The notes: generated by a model from the sequence alone, not told the origin. A stretch of DNA of 64,000 bases from Geminicoccaceae bacterium (GCA_020638465.1 JACKIM010000001.1:2116501-2180500); one strand, 5' to 3'. Counted from the first letter of the stretch, positions 51,744 to 60,830 are shown. Numbers and translations are program-made.

Positions 51744-54536
51744 TTAAAAGCCATACTTTTCTCGTCGGAGGTTGAAGGCGGCCTCGCCGCCTTCCATAAT
51801 GCGTTTGATAGCCTCACGAACCTCGGGCACGTCGATGGCACCTTCGCCTGCGATCTTGCCGCCGGATTGGTCGCCGGCCTTTCTGTAGTCGCACCATGCG
51901 ACCAGTTCGGCATCGCCGTTGACGACAAGATTGGCGTTGTGGCTGACGAAGATGATTTGGCGCTTCTGCTTCGCACTCCAAATTTGCTCGACGATTTCCT
52001 GCATAACTGGATTGTCTAGGTCTTCTTCGGGCTGGTCGATGAGCAGAGGCGGCCCTGGCTGATTGAGCAATGTCTTTAAGAGTGCCGTCGCCTGCTGCCC
52101 CGCCGACGCGTTCTTGAACGGAATATAGTCGCTTTCGCGAGCGCGGTACTCAAAGAATGGCTCGCTCTTGATATCGATAAGCGATAGTGCCAGCCAGTCA
52201 TCTGCTGATAGCTTCCGTGCAATCCGGTCAAGATCACCAGCAGTGAGTCCTGCTGCCGACAATGCTGGTGTTTCCGGACGGCGATCACTGCCCTCTTGGT
52301 CAGATTCGAACGCAGCAAGCATTTCAAGATCATCGAGAATGCGCGACCAGCGTTCTTGCGGGTTTTCGGCCGTGATGATGGCCTCACCAAGCGCCTCGAC
52401 GCGCTCTCGCCGCACATTGGAGCCGGAAAGAGATTCACGGAGTCGTTCCACAAATTCGTTAGCATCGGCGTAGCGTTTGACGTGAGCGCGGATAGCGCCG
52501 CTCGCGCTCTCGGTCAGTTTCTGACATTGAACATCGAAAAGCCTGTCGCGCTCGGCTTTGAGCTCATGCCAGCCTTGTCGTTCGGCGGCATAGACGTCGC
52601 CTGCTGTCTTTAACGATTTTTGCTCGTCGCCGAGGCGTGCTGTCTCTTTCTGGAAGGCGGACAGCCGACCTTCAATGGTCTGCAATTGTTCCATACGTTC
52701 ACGGTGCGCGGATGAACGCTTGACGGCTGCCTCATATGCTTCCCTGAAAGCCTGCAATTTCTGCTGCCAATCTGCCCACGGCGTGCCGGGGCCTGCCTCG
52801 GCAGGCTTGCGCAGCTGCGCAAGCAGGGTGTCAATCACTTGGCTCGCCTGCGTCATCAACTGAGTGTATTCGCCGTGCGCATTCTTCAAGAGGTCGCCGT
52901 CCGGGACCTCGGGCGGCGGAGCCGCCTGCTCAAGGCTGGCCGCAATTTCCGCAGACAAGTCGGACAGACTATTGGCAACCGACCGAAGGTCGTTCTGCCA
53001 GCCGTCAACGGCTTCCTCGGCGGCGTCGTAGGACTTCCCCTGATTGAGAAGGGCACGGTCTTCATCCGACAAGCCGGTCAGGGAATTGCGGATGGCGTCC
53101 GCTTGCTCTTGCAGCGAACGCGCTTCCAGCGTGCGGCGTGCGATATCGGCCGCAAGCGCCTGTTGCCGGCGGCGATTGGCATAAGTCTGCCTGATACGTT
53201 CCGCTTTTTCCGAAATACGGCGGTCCAGTTGTGCAAGCTCCATGCGTATGGGCGCGGTGATGAAGCGGGCAAGCTCGTCGGTGCGCACGCTCACGTCGCT
53301 CAGTTGCTTCTGGCTATACGCCTGCACAGGCAGGAGCGCGCGCACTTCCGCCTCGTTGCAGACTCGCATCTCGTCGGGGCCTACCTTGATGAGCAGGCTT
53401 CCGTCCTTGCTATCGCGCCGAACGACATGGATCACGTCGTTGACAATGAAAGTCACATCGACCGTCGCGCCCAACGGCTTGAGCGTGTTTTCGATGAGCC
53501 GGCTGCGGCGCGACTGATAATTAGGCGCGTCCGGGTCGTCCGTTGCCGGTGGCTGATCGCATAGCGCCCAACGGAGATATTCGAGAATAGTGGATTTTCC
53601 CGTCCCCCGCCCGCCGATGAGGGCGTTATATTGCGGATTGAATGCAAGGTCGATGGGGCCGAGAAACTGACTATTGCTTACGCTGATCCCCGAAATGATT
53701 ACGGACGGCAGCTTAGGTTCGTCGTGCGAAATACGTGACTCTTGCGCGAGACACGCCTGCCGCAGAGCCTCCGCCGTCGGCTTCGCCCATTTGATCCAAG
53801 ATGCATGCTTGCCAAGATCGTCATGGTCTTCGCGGCGATTGTCAGAAGTCTGTATGCAGGCGATGCGCTTGTTGCCCCAAGCCTTGTCCTTGCCCGCAAG
53901 GATGCTCATAGGCCCCGCCTTGAGGTCATTGATACTTCCGTCGACGTAACCGCCAACAAAAGGCATTTCCTTGTATTTGGCCATCATACCGTTGCGAAGA
54001 AGCGAAAACTTCCCTTCGCCGGTAACATTCGGAAAAACGATGTAGCGGTCGCGCAGCCACGTATGCTCGTCGAGTTTCTCCTTCAAGATCCTGAGTGACT
54101 GGATGTTTTCTAGACGCTCGGTCTGCGCGGTCTTTGCATCGTCGTCAGGCGCGGGATTTATGGCGAGCGCCGTTAGCACGGCTGGGAACCGGTTTTCCTC
54201 GAAATCAGCATCCAAAATGAGGATGGCCTGACAGGGCACGGCGAGTGTCAATTCGATGCCGGGGAAAACAGAGAGGCGCTTATCCTCAGGTAATAGCGCG
54301 CCGTTGGCATCGGTTTCGGCGAGCGCGGCGCGCTTCACGAACGGAACGAAAGCCATATCGTGATGATCGGTGACGGCTATCGCGTTCAAGCCCTTCTCCC
54401 GACACGCTTCGACCAGCCTAGCCGCGTAAGCCATGCGCTCCGCTTCCGTCACATGGTTCCCGCCATTCCATTGCAGATCGCGCGGCGAATGAACCTGAAA
54501 GTCGCAGCAGTGGTAATGTGCTCCCCTGTCAGCCAT
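51744..54536 (-). CDS. PHP-domain plus SMC-like AAA ATPase (TrlF-like)
   Basis: 930 residues. Residues 1-~250 are PHP-like: DFQVHSPRD near residue 12, IAVTDHHDMAF, FPGIEL; the first His of the HxH motif is Gln14. Walker A GGRGTGKST is near residue 305. The middle ~450 residues are coiled coil (AELDRRISEKAERIRQTYANRRR onward). The C-terminal head has an ABC-like SAGQQATALLKTLL signature, Walker B PLLIDQPEEDLD and H-loop IIFVSHNANLV. This is an SMC/RecF-type ATPase fused to a phosphoesterase-like domain, known in annotation as TrlF-like. It is divergent from the PLD nuclease gene. Confidence 0.85.
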   Translation of the reverse strand: MADRGAHYHCCDFQVHSPRDLQWNGGNHVTEAERMAYAARLVEACREKGLNAIAVTDHHDMAFVPFVKRAALAETDANGALLPEDKRLSVFPGIELTLAVPCQAILILDADFEENRFPAVLTALAINPAPDDDAKTAQTERLENIQSLRILKEKLDEHTWLRDRYIVFPNVTGEGKFSLLRNGMMAKYKEMPFVGGYVDGSINDLKAGPMSILAGKDKAWGNKRIACIQTSDNRREDHDDLGKHASWIKWAKPTAEALRQACLAQESRISHDEPKLPSVIISGISVSNSQFLGPIDLAFNPQYNALIGGRGTGKSTILEYLRWALCDQPPATDDPDAPNYQSRRSRLIENTLKPLGATVDVTFIVNDVIHVVRRDSKDGSLLIKVGPDEMRVCNEAEVRALLPVQAYSQKQLSDVSVRTDELARFITAPIRMELAQLDRRISEKAERIRQTYANRRRQQALAADIARRTLEARSLQEQADAIRNSLTGLSDEDRALLNQGKSYDAAEEAVDGWQNDLRSVANSLSDLSAEIAASLEQAAPPPEVPDGDLLKNAHGEYTQLMTQASQVIDTLLAQLRKPAEAGPGTPWADWQQKLQAFREAYEAAVKRSSAHRERMEQLQTIEGRLSAFQKETARLGDEQKSLKTAGDVYAAERQGWHELKAERDRLFDVQCQKLTESASGAIRAHVKRYADANEFVERLRESLSGSNVRRERVEALGEAIITAENPQERWSRILDDLEMLAAFESDQEGSDRRPETPALSAAGLTAGDLDRIARKLSADDWLALSLIDIKSEPFFEYRARESDYIPFKNASAGQQATALLKTLLNQPGPPLLIDQPEEDLDNPVMQEIVEQIWSAKQKRQIIFVSHNANLVVNGDAELVAWCDYRKAGDQSGGKIAGEGAIDVPEVREAIKRIMEGGEAAFNLRREKYGF

Positions 54537-54823
54537 CTAAATCTCCCCCCAGATACGAATGTTACTTCTTACTTCCCCCGAGGGCACGAAATTTCTGTAT
54601 GAGACGGCGGTGTTGCTCCAGCGTTAACTTTTCTGATTATCGCCATCCACAACGGGCTACGCACCAGCAACCTGATAAGCCCTGCTCGCCAGCCGCGCCG
54701 GTCTCTAGCCTATGATTACGATTCCTTTGATGAGCGGTTAGGGGGCGCTTTTAGGCACCGGTCGCGATGACTCGGCGACCAACCGCCGGTATCGTCTATA
54801 GAAAGCGAATCGGTGGGGGCGAG

Positions 54824-56011
54824 ATGGGAAGCAGGTTACTCTTTCAGGGAATTACTCCCGAAAATCACCTTGCCGCCGTGCGGTATGTGCTTTCGATTGA
54901 TGAGCCCGATGAGATTATCTTCAGCACGGCGTTTATGAATCGGGGTGGCCTCCAGCAAATCCGCGAGGCTCTTGAACCTGCCGCAGCCGTGACAACTATC
55001 ATTGCGGGCATCCGCAACGGGATAACCTCAGCACAAGGACTTCTCGCCGCGCTCGAGTTTGGCTGTACGGTGCTTGCAGTTGATACCGGCTCGCGCAACG
55101 TGATCTTTCACCCAAAAATCTACTTTGCTAGGAATGCCACGACCGCACGGCTCGTGCTGGGCAGCGCTAACCTGACGATTGGCGGCCTTAACTCTAATAT
55201 CGAGGCAAGTGTTACCATGACGCTTGATCTCGGCATGAAGGACGACGCGGATTTTGTGGCCGACATTCTGGCGAAAATCGCTGGAATGCGGGCCGACTAT
55301 CCGGAACATGTTTTCAGCATCGCGGACGCAGCGGCAGTGGCAGCACTGCTGGAAGCCGGGCGCGTGGTCGATGAAAGTATAGTGGCAGCCCCGACGCCGG
55401 GCGGCTCGTCCGGCAATCGTGATCTCGACACTATCCCGAAAATGAAGCTAAAAACACAGCCCGTTAAACGCCCAGCTATGCCGCCAGCGGCTGCGGCTCC
55501 TGCTGCTGCGCCAGCGGCACCGGCCGCTGCCCCGGTCGTTGCTTCAGTACCGGCCGCGCCTGTGCGGGACCAACTCGCCCTTGTATGGGAAAGCCGCCCC
55601 CTGACGCGGCGATACCTGACGATTCCGACTGGTGAGAACACGAACCCCACCGGCTCGATGCTGTTCACCAAGGGCGCAATGGACGATATCGACCAGCGCC
55701 ATTATTTCCGGGACGAGGTCTTTAGCGGGCTGGATTGGCACCACGACACAGCGCCCGGCAAGGAACACATGGAACGCGCTGAAGCGCAGTTCCGCCTAAT
55801 CATCCGCGACGTTGATTATGGGGTGTTCACGCTGCGGCTTTCGCACAACACGCGGACGGACACGGCCGCCTATGAGCAAAGCAACAGCATGACCCAACTG
55901 CATTGGGGCGAAGCGCGGCCCCTCGTAGCCCGCGAGGATCTGCTAGACCGCACGATGTATCTTTACCGGGACGAAACGGACCCGGACTCGTTCGTGCTGG
56001 AAATCGACTAA
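54824..56011 (+). CDS. PLD-fold restriction endonuclease (NgoFVII/BfiI-like)
   Basis: 395 residues. The N-terminal PLD half has a single HKD-type site: FHPKIYF and GSANLTIGGLNSNIE. An Ala/Pro-rich linker (residues ~215-245) leads to a C-terminal ~150-residue domain (SRPLTRRYLTIPTGENTNPTGSML, IDQRHYFRDEVF, DVDYGVFTLRLSHNT, NSMTQLHWG) like that of NgoFVII-type enzymes, probably the DNA-reading B3-like part. One active site per chain implies a dimer, as in BfiI. The ATG at 54824 follows GGGGGCGAG; the earlier ATG has no such site. It converges on, and overlaps by 4 bases, the methyltransferase. Confidence 0.78.
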   Translation: MGSRLLFQGITPENHLAAVRYVLSIDEPDEIIFSTAFMNRGGLQQIREALEPAAAVTTIIAGIRNGITSAQGLLAALEFGCTVLAVDTGSRNVIFHPKIYFARNATTARLVLGSANLTIGGLNSNIEASVTMTLDLGMKDDADFVADILAKIAGMRADYPEHVFSIADAAAVAALLEAGRVVDESIVAAPTPGGSSGNRDLDTIPKMKLKTQPVKRPAMPPAAAAPAAAPAAPAAAPVVASVPAAPVRDQLALVWESRPLTRRYLTIPTGENTNPTGSMLFTKGAMDDIDQRHYFRDEVFSGLDWHHDTAPGKEHMERAEAQFRLIIRDVDYGVFTLRLSHNTRTDTAAYEQSNSMTQLHWGEARPLVAREDLLDRTMYLYRDETDPDSFVLEID

Positions 56012-57648
56012 TCAGCTTCAGCATCGGCGGACACGCGGTGCCGCCGGTCGCGCAGCCGCTTCCATCCGTTCAGCAATTCCGATTGATCGGCCGCCGACAG
56101 GCCAAGGCCGCCAAGGGTGCGCCGCGTCTGCTGCTCAAGAACAGCGTCCATCGGCATTGTCCGCACGGCCTTGTCAAGCTCGGCAACCTTCGGCCGAACC
56201 TTCAGCGGCGGAGGGACTAGCAGCTTTTCAATCTCGGACGGCACCAATTCGAGGACGCCGCCGCCGTAGTGGCGGCCCTCAAGCTCCGCGCTAAGGGCCG
56301 TCAGCGCATTGAGGAAGCCATAAACGAATTGCTCGGCCGTGCCTTCCTTGAGGCTGACGCGGTAAGCCGTGTCCGTGGTGTAGGCGCGTAGCCGGTTGAG
56401 AATTAGCCGGGGCGTATCGTGGGACCGCTTCAGCATTCCGATTTCAGTCGCATAGACTGACGGCACAGAATACCACGGGGACCGGATGCGGCACTTGTAA
56501 CGGGTATGCAGGCTCTCTTTTTCGCCCTGCTCGATGTAGCGCTTGCCGGTGCGGCTTTTCTCAACGCCCCGGTCCTGAAACCATATGAAGTTGGTCGGCT
56601 TACCCTTGGTCGCATTTGCCCGGTGCTGGCGCTCGTCATAGACGACGCCGGGGCAATGCTCGCTGCGGCCGAACATCGGGTGCGCCCATTGCTGCAAGCC
56701 AAATTGCTCTACTGTTTCATCCTCGACCAGAAAGAACTTGTTGGCCCCGGTGACGATTCCAACGTCAACCTCTGCCACGTCATCGAAGCGGCGAACCTCG
56801 CCGCTGTCTATCAGGCCGTCCAGCAGCGAACGGGTGGACGGCGACAATAGCGCCCGCGTCCATTTCCCGGCGACGGTCTTCCCGTTGATAGACTGCGGCG
56901 CTCTGAAAACGTCCTCGGGGTCCAGCTTCAGGAAGTTCCGGCCCTTCACGGGGTACATGCCAAGCCCTTCGGCGTGTTCGTCCGGGTGCGCCTTCTTCTC
57001 GACCATGAGCAGGACCGCGCCCTGAAGGGTGCCTTCAAACCACAATTCTTCTGGGTCGATGACGACTAGGCGGCTGGCGTTCGCGCCAAGATATGAGCGC
57101 AGCGATTGCGCATGTGTAACGTGGATGATCTCGGCCGGGACCACCATTGCAAGCCGTCCGCCCGGCCGCAGCAGGGCGAAGGACGCCAGAATGAACGGCA
57201 CCCATGCGTTTGTGTGCTTCGTGAATTTACAACCAAGGGCAGAAAAGATGGTTTCGGCGCGACCTTGAAAAAGCGGCGGCAAATACTGATAGCGAATGAA
57301 GGGCGGATTGCCAAGAACGGCGTCGAACTGCTCCCGCTTGCCCTCAAGGGCTTCGCCAGCCCAACCTAGAAAATCGTCGCTACGGATTCCTACCTCGCGC
57401 AAGCCCGCTTGACGGGCGGCCTTGCTAGCCTTCTTCGCCTCGGCCGGGTCGATCTCGAAGCCGGTCACATGGGCGGTCGGAATCAGGTCCGCTATTGGCT
57501 TGAAAAAAACGCCGTCGCCGCAACTCGGTTCTAGAATGTCGGTGGGGTCGTTGTGGCGCACCCACCGGACAAGGAAGGTTGCAAGGTCGGCGGGGGTGTA
57601 GTAGCCGCCGCGTAATTTTTGCTCGGTCTGAAACTCTTTGAAATTCAT
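56008..57648 (-). CDS. N6-adenine DNA methyltransferase (TaqI/Eco57I-like, type II)
   Basis: 546 residues. Motif X YYTPADLATFLVRW, motif I LEPSCGDGVFF (residues 39-49) and motif IV NPPFIRYQ (Asn114) are in gamma-class order, with the C-terminal third as target-recognition region. It should methylate adenine at the site cut by the adjacent PLD endonuclease, making a type II-like pair. Its ATG overlaps the stop of the RHH gene upstream (ATGA, 57645-57648), so it is coupled to that regulator. Confidence 0.88.
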   Translation of the reverse strand: MNFKEFQTEQKLRGGYYTPADLATFLVRWVRHNDPTDILEPSCGDGVFFKPIADLIPTAHVTGFEIDPAEAKKASKAARQAGLREVGIRSDDFLGWAGEALEGKREQFDAVLGNPPFIRYQYLPPLFQGRAETIFSALGCKFTKHTNAWVPFILASFALLRPGGRLAMVVPAEIIHVTHAQSLRSYLGANASRLVVIDPEELWFEGTLQGAVLLMVEKKAHPDEHAEGLGMYPVKGRNFLKLDPEDVFRAPQSINGKTVAGKWTRALLSPSTRSLLDGLIDSGEVRRFDDVAEVDVGIVTGANKFFLVEDETVEQFGLQQWAHPMFGRSEHCPGVVYDERQHRANATKGKPTNFIWFQDRGVEKSRTGKRYIEQGEKESLHTRYKCRIRSPWYSVPSVYATEIGMLKRSHDTPRLILNRLRAYTTDTAYRVSLKEGTAEQFVYGFLNALTALSAELEGRHYGGGVLELVPSEIEKLLVPPPLKVRPKVAELDKAVRTMPMDAVLEQQTRRTLGGLGLSAADQSELLNGWKRLRDRRHRVSADAEAD

Positions 57649-57836
57649 TGCCGAGGCTCCGCCTTCTGATTCTTAACGTCCGTTTTCCCGGCGGCCCTGT
57701 CCTTAACGTAGCTCTCCGCACACTGAATGAACCAGCGCTTGAGAGTCGAACTGTCCATTGCCAACGTGCTGTAGAGTCGCCGCTTCAGGTCTGGCTCGAT
57801 CTCGATAACGACGCGGCCGGAATCGCCTTTGGTCAT
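57645..57836 (-). CDS. Ribbon-helix-helix regulator
   Basis: 63 residues with one RHH motif: VVIEIEPDLKRRLYSTLAMDSSTLKRWFIQCAESYV (beta strand, two helices), then a basic, disordered-looking tail. Such proteins bind DNA as dimers and often repress their own operon. Coupled to the methyltransferase, it may act as the control protein of the restriction-modification set. Confidence 0.7.
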   Translation of the reverse strand: MTKGDSGRVVIEIEPDLKRRLYSTLAMDSSTLKRWFIQCAESYVKDRAAGKTDVKNQKAEPRQ

Positions 57837-58180
57837 GTGACGGGCCTTTGTGCTTTATGTAACATAGGTGACATGATTTGCCCGGCTTGTCCACGCCATT
57901 CATAATGCGATTAGGCGCTTTATATCACTAACGACCCTCCGGCTCTCTACAGCGCAATGTGGAAGCGCGTTCGCCTCCGGGCCGGCGCGGCTGCCGCCGC
58001 GTCTCACCTGATCGTTAGGAAGAAGATTGCTAAGGGCGTCGCCCTCGCGCGGCGCAAGAAAACTCTCCGGCCTTTCGCGGCATAAACGGTCCGCTCCCCG
58101 CAAGCGGGTCCCCTCCATTTATTCCACGGTGCCAGAGACTTTTCCTGCGCCTTGCTACCCGTGGCTCGCCGCCGGGCAAG
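57837..58180. other. Region between RHH promoter and ardA leader
   Basis: No gene supported. It must hold the divergent promoters of the RHH-methyltransferase operon and ardA. The 57840-57930 part is AT-rich; the rest is GC-rich. Open frames across it lack ribosome sites. Confidence 0.4.
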
Positions 58181-58212
58181 GGTTCAGGAGCGGCGCTTCG
58201 CTGCTCTGAACC
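58181..58212 (+). promoter_or_regulatory. Long hairpin just upstream of ardA
   Basis: GGTTCAG...CTGAACC arms extend, with one bulge, to a stem of ~13 pairs and a 5-base loop, ending 21 bases before the ardA start. It could be an attenuator or a folded single-stranded promoter of the kind that drives ardA-type genes during conjugative entry. The role is inferred. Confidence 0.45.
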
Positions 58213-58233
58213 CCAAACCCGAGGATCAGAGAC

Positions 58234-58764
58234 ATGACCAACCTTTCCGACAGCAATCCCCGCATCTATGTCGCCTGCCTTGCCGCCTACAATAGAGGGT
58301 ATCTGCATGGAGCTTGGATCGACGCAGATCAGGACGCGGACGAAATCAGGGACGAGATTGCGGCCATGCTCGCACGGTCCCCCATCGAGCACGCGGAGGA
58401 GTATGCCATCCACGACTATGACGGTTTCGAGGGCGTCACCATCAAGGAATATGCCGGCATCGACACCGTGGCGCGCATGGGCGCTTTCATCGCCGAGCAT
58501 GGCGGGCTAGGCGCTGGCCTGCTGGACCAGTGCGACGATGATATTGACCAAGCCGAAGCCGCCTTGCAGGACTGCTATCACGGCCAGTTCGCCAGCCTTG
58601 CCGACTTCATGGAGGACTTGACCGCTGAAAGCGGCATCACGACCCCCGAGGCGCTATGCTACTACATTGATTGGAAAGCAATGGCCCGTGACGCTGAAAT
58701 GAACGGCGAGTTTTTCACAGTCGAAACCGCACATGGCGAGGTGCATGTGTTTTCCAGCCAGTGA
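58234..58764 (+). CDS. ardA: Antirestriction protein ArdA
   Basis: 176 residues. The ArdA pattern is clear: IYVACLAAYNRGYLHGAWIDADQDADEIRDEIAAMLARSP, AEEYAIHDYDGF, and a strongly acidic composition throughout (DQCDDDIDQAEAAL). ArdA is a DNA mimic that blocks type I restriction enzymes and protects an incoming element. ATG follows GAGGATCAGAGAC. Its neighbours are the restriction-like cluster on one side and the integrative element genes on the other. Confidence 0.93.
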   Translation: MTNLSDSNPRIYVACLAAYNRGYLHGAWIDADQDADEIRDEIAAMLARSPIEHAEEYAIHDYDGFEGVTIKEYAGIDTVARMGAFIAEHGGLGAGLLDQCDDDIDQAEAALQDCYHGQFASLADFMEDLTAESGITTPEALCYYIDWKAMARDAEMNGEFFTVETAHGEVHVFSSQ

Positions 58765-58779
58765 ACGCTGGAGCGCCTT

Positions 58780-58797
58780 GCCCGCACTTTTGCGGGC
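58780..58797 (+). terminator. Hairpin after ardA
   Basis: GCCCGCA-CTTT-TGCGGGC is a perfect 7-bp stem 16 bases past the ardA stop. No T-run beyond it. Confidence 0.55.
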
Positions 58798-58962
58798 GGG
58801 CGTCTCGCAGAATCATCAAAATATTGTTAAGCAGACAATAACCACGAATGATCGTGTTAGCCGCTCAAGGTATCTGCTTTAAGCGGCTTCTATATTTCTA
58901 GCGATCTTTGAACCTCTAAGGGCTGGGCTGCCTTGCGCGCCCCAGCTTTGGGAGGTGACGCC

Positions 58963-59178
58963 ATGCTAAGCATCGACTGGCGTTCGCCGGCGGCATACAG
59001 GCACGCGAAGCATATTCCGGCCGCCGGTTTCGCTTGGGAATATTTGCGCCGGAATGACGATTATCGTCATGAGTTCCAGACTATCGCACTGACCGGGGAA
59101 CCATCCGGCCGTGACCTTGAAGCGTTTGCGGATCGCTGGGGTTTGCGATTTCCCATGCGATCCCGACGCGCCGCATGA
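58963..59178 (+). CDS. DUF6499 / transcriptional-regulator-like domain protein (possibly frameshifted)
   Basis: 71 residues: IDWRSPAAYRHAKHIPAAGFAWEYLRRNDDYRHEF... WGLRFP, the short N-terminal module found in integrative elements. ATG follows GGGAGGTGACG. The downstream DUF2285 text continues naturally from WGLRFP only after a +1 shift near 59152, so this may be the 5' half of a broken single gene. Confidence 0.65.
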   Translation: MLSIDWRSPAAYRHAKHIPAAGFAWEYLRRNDDYRHEFQTIALTGEPSGRDLEAFADRWGLRFPMRSRRAA

Positions 59179-59743
59179 TCGGCTGCCGCCAATCTGGAGC
59201 CCGAGCCTTCATCCTCAAGCGGTGATGCTCTCGCCGGTCGAGCATAAGGGTGGCGACACCGAACCAATATTGACGCTGGCCCATCTCTCCGACCTCGACA
59301 TGCGCCGTGCTGCCGATGGCTGGCACGGCATCTGGCAGGTGGATGGTGTCTCACATCAATTCTGGCTGCCCGAGGCGGTGTCGGACTCGGGTGCCTTCGC
59401 CGCCACGCTACCGATGGATAATTTTCTGGAGCTTCGCGCTCACGCCGCCCGCCGTTTCTGGCGATCCCTCAATGGTCGCGCACCCGGCCCCGACTTCCGG
59501 GCCGTTCCCGCCCAGCTCCGGCAATGGCATATCCTGTCCCTGCGCGCGCTCGACGCGCGGTTGCACGGCGAAAGCTATCGCACGATCGCCGAAGTCCTTC
59601 TCGGCTTTCGCGGCAGCAAGGAGGATTTCGAGAATGACCCGCGCAAAAACAAGGCCCGCCGCCTAGTCGCTCACGGTATTAAAATGATGCTCGGCGGCTA
59701 TCGCCTGTTGCTCCACTATCCAATCAGGCCCAACAAGCGTTGA
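59111..59743 (+). CDS. DUF2285-domain protein (possibly 3' half of a split gene)
   Basis: From ~59155 this frame reads CDPDAPHDRLPPIWSP and on to LRALDARLHGESYRTIAEVLLGFRGSKEDF and DPRKNKARRLVAHGIKMMLGGYRLLLHYP, the DUF2285 core. The nominal GTG start at 59111 lies inside the previous gene. In related elements both parts occur in one protein of ~250 residues. The fold is HTH-like; function in the element is unknown. Confidence 0.65.
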   Translation: MTLKRLRIAGVCDFPCDPDAPHDRLPPIWSPSLHPQAVMLSPVEHKGGDTEPILTLAHLSDLDMRRAADGWHGIWQVDGVSHQFWLPEAVSDSGAFAATLPMDNFLELRAHAARRFWRSLNGRAPGPDFRAVPAQLRQWHILSLRALDARLHGESYRTIAEVLLGFRGSKEDFENDPRKNKARRLVAHGIKMMLGGYRLLLHYPIRPNKR

Positions 59744-59980
59744 TCATTCCGAGCACCATCTTGTTGTATGTCGCAAATTTTCTGCCAACTGCAACAATGA
59801 CGTGCGACACGAAAAAGGCTGGAAAATCGGCCTTCCGAGAAGTGAATTTACGCGACAACTTCGGTAGAGATTGGTTAGAAAGCTAACATAATACAAAGCC
59901 GACGTACGACTGACTAAAATTGTTGGGCAATCCACGATTTCGCACCGACCAACTCGAAATTTCTTTTGAGAACATTTGCT

Positions 59981-60529
59981 ATGGCTTTACTAAAGACGGC
60001 GCGTTTGACGCTCAGTCCTTGCACCCCGGTGGATCGCATCGACTTCATCCAGCTAGAGCTTGACCCAGAAGTGATGCGGTTTCTCAACAATGGCGCGGTT
60101 GATCATGACAGGGCCGATCCGGCGACCGCGCCGTTTCTCATGCCAAGAGGGACCGAGCCGAACGTCTGGACGGCGCGACGCAATGTGGATGACGAGTTCG
60201 TCGGCTGGTTCTGCTTGTTGCCGAAAGTGAAGACGGTAGCTGAAATTGGATATCGACTACGCCGGGAAGCTTGGGGTCAGGGGCTGGCATCTGAAGGCGC
60301 GTCGGCTCTCATCAGTTGGGGCTTCGAGGTCGCCGGGTATGATAAAATTGTGGCCAATACAATGGCGGTCAACCAAGGGTCGCGCCGTGTAATGGAGAAG
60401 ATTGGCATGAAACACACGCGGACGGATTTCTTGGATTTTCCCGACCCTATACCTGGCACTGAGCACGGCGAGGTAACGTATGAGCTGACCTGTTCAGAGT
60501 CCCGAAACTTGCGACACAAAGCAAACTGA
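59981..60529 (+). CDS. GNAT-family N-acetyltransferase (RimJ/RimL-like)
   Basis: 182 residues. The acetyl-CoA region EIGYRLRREAWGQGLASEGASALISWGFEVAGYDKIVA and the late NQGSRRVMEKIGMKH are standard for RimJ/RimL-type enzymes. Substrate unknown. GC and codon use look a little lower than the neighbours, suggesting a cargo gene inside the element. No good ribosome site; ATG 59981 is chosen over the TTG at 59966. Confidence 0.85.
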   Translation: MALLKTARLTLSPCTPVDRIDFIQLELDPEVMRFLNNGAVDHDRADPATAPFLMPRGTEPNVWTARRNVDDEFVGWFCLLPKVKTVAEIGYRLRREAWGQGLASEGASALISWGFEVAGYDKIVANTMAVNQGSRRVMEKIGMKHTRTDFLDFPDPIPGTEHGEVTYELTCSESRNLRHKAN

Positions 60530-60542
60530 AAACCGCCGATGC

Positions 60543-60830
60543 TCACGCCTTGTTAGCTGCCGCCTGTTCCAGAATCTTCCTATAGCCCTCATGCGAAAGC
60601 CATTGCGCGCGTTCGAGATGGCTTTGCCAGCAACGATAGGTCCGAAGTTCCTCGGCAACCGGATCGCGGTGCAGCACGATCCGCGCGACTTCCATCCAGT
60701 CCGCACCTTCTGCCTTCGCATCCAGTAAGCGCAGATAGGTCACGAAATGCCGTTCGTCATAGACGGTTATGGTGTCGCCGGTCGGCGCTTCATCGTCCAC
60801 ATCGGGATCGAGTTCGACGGGAACCCGCAT
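60543..60830 (-). CDS. DUF2285-like small protein of integrative elements
   Basis: 95 residues: ELDPDVDDEAPTGDTITVYDERHFVTYLRLLDAKAEGADWMEVARIVLHRDPVAEELRTYRCWQSHLERAQWLSHEGYRKIL. This resembles the short DUF2285-related proteins found before the repA region of such elements. The ATG at 60830 is preferred because AAGGGG stands at good distance; two ATGs up to 60845 are alternatives. It converges with the acetyltransferase. Confidence 0.65.
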   Translation of the reverse strand: MRVPVELDPDVDDEAPTGDTITVYDERHFVTYLRLLDAKAEGADWMEVARIVLHRDPVAEELRTYRCWQSHLERAQWLSHEGYRKILEQAAANKA

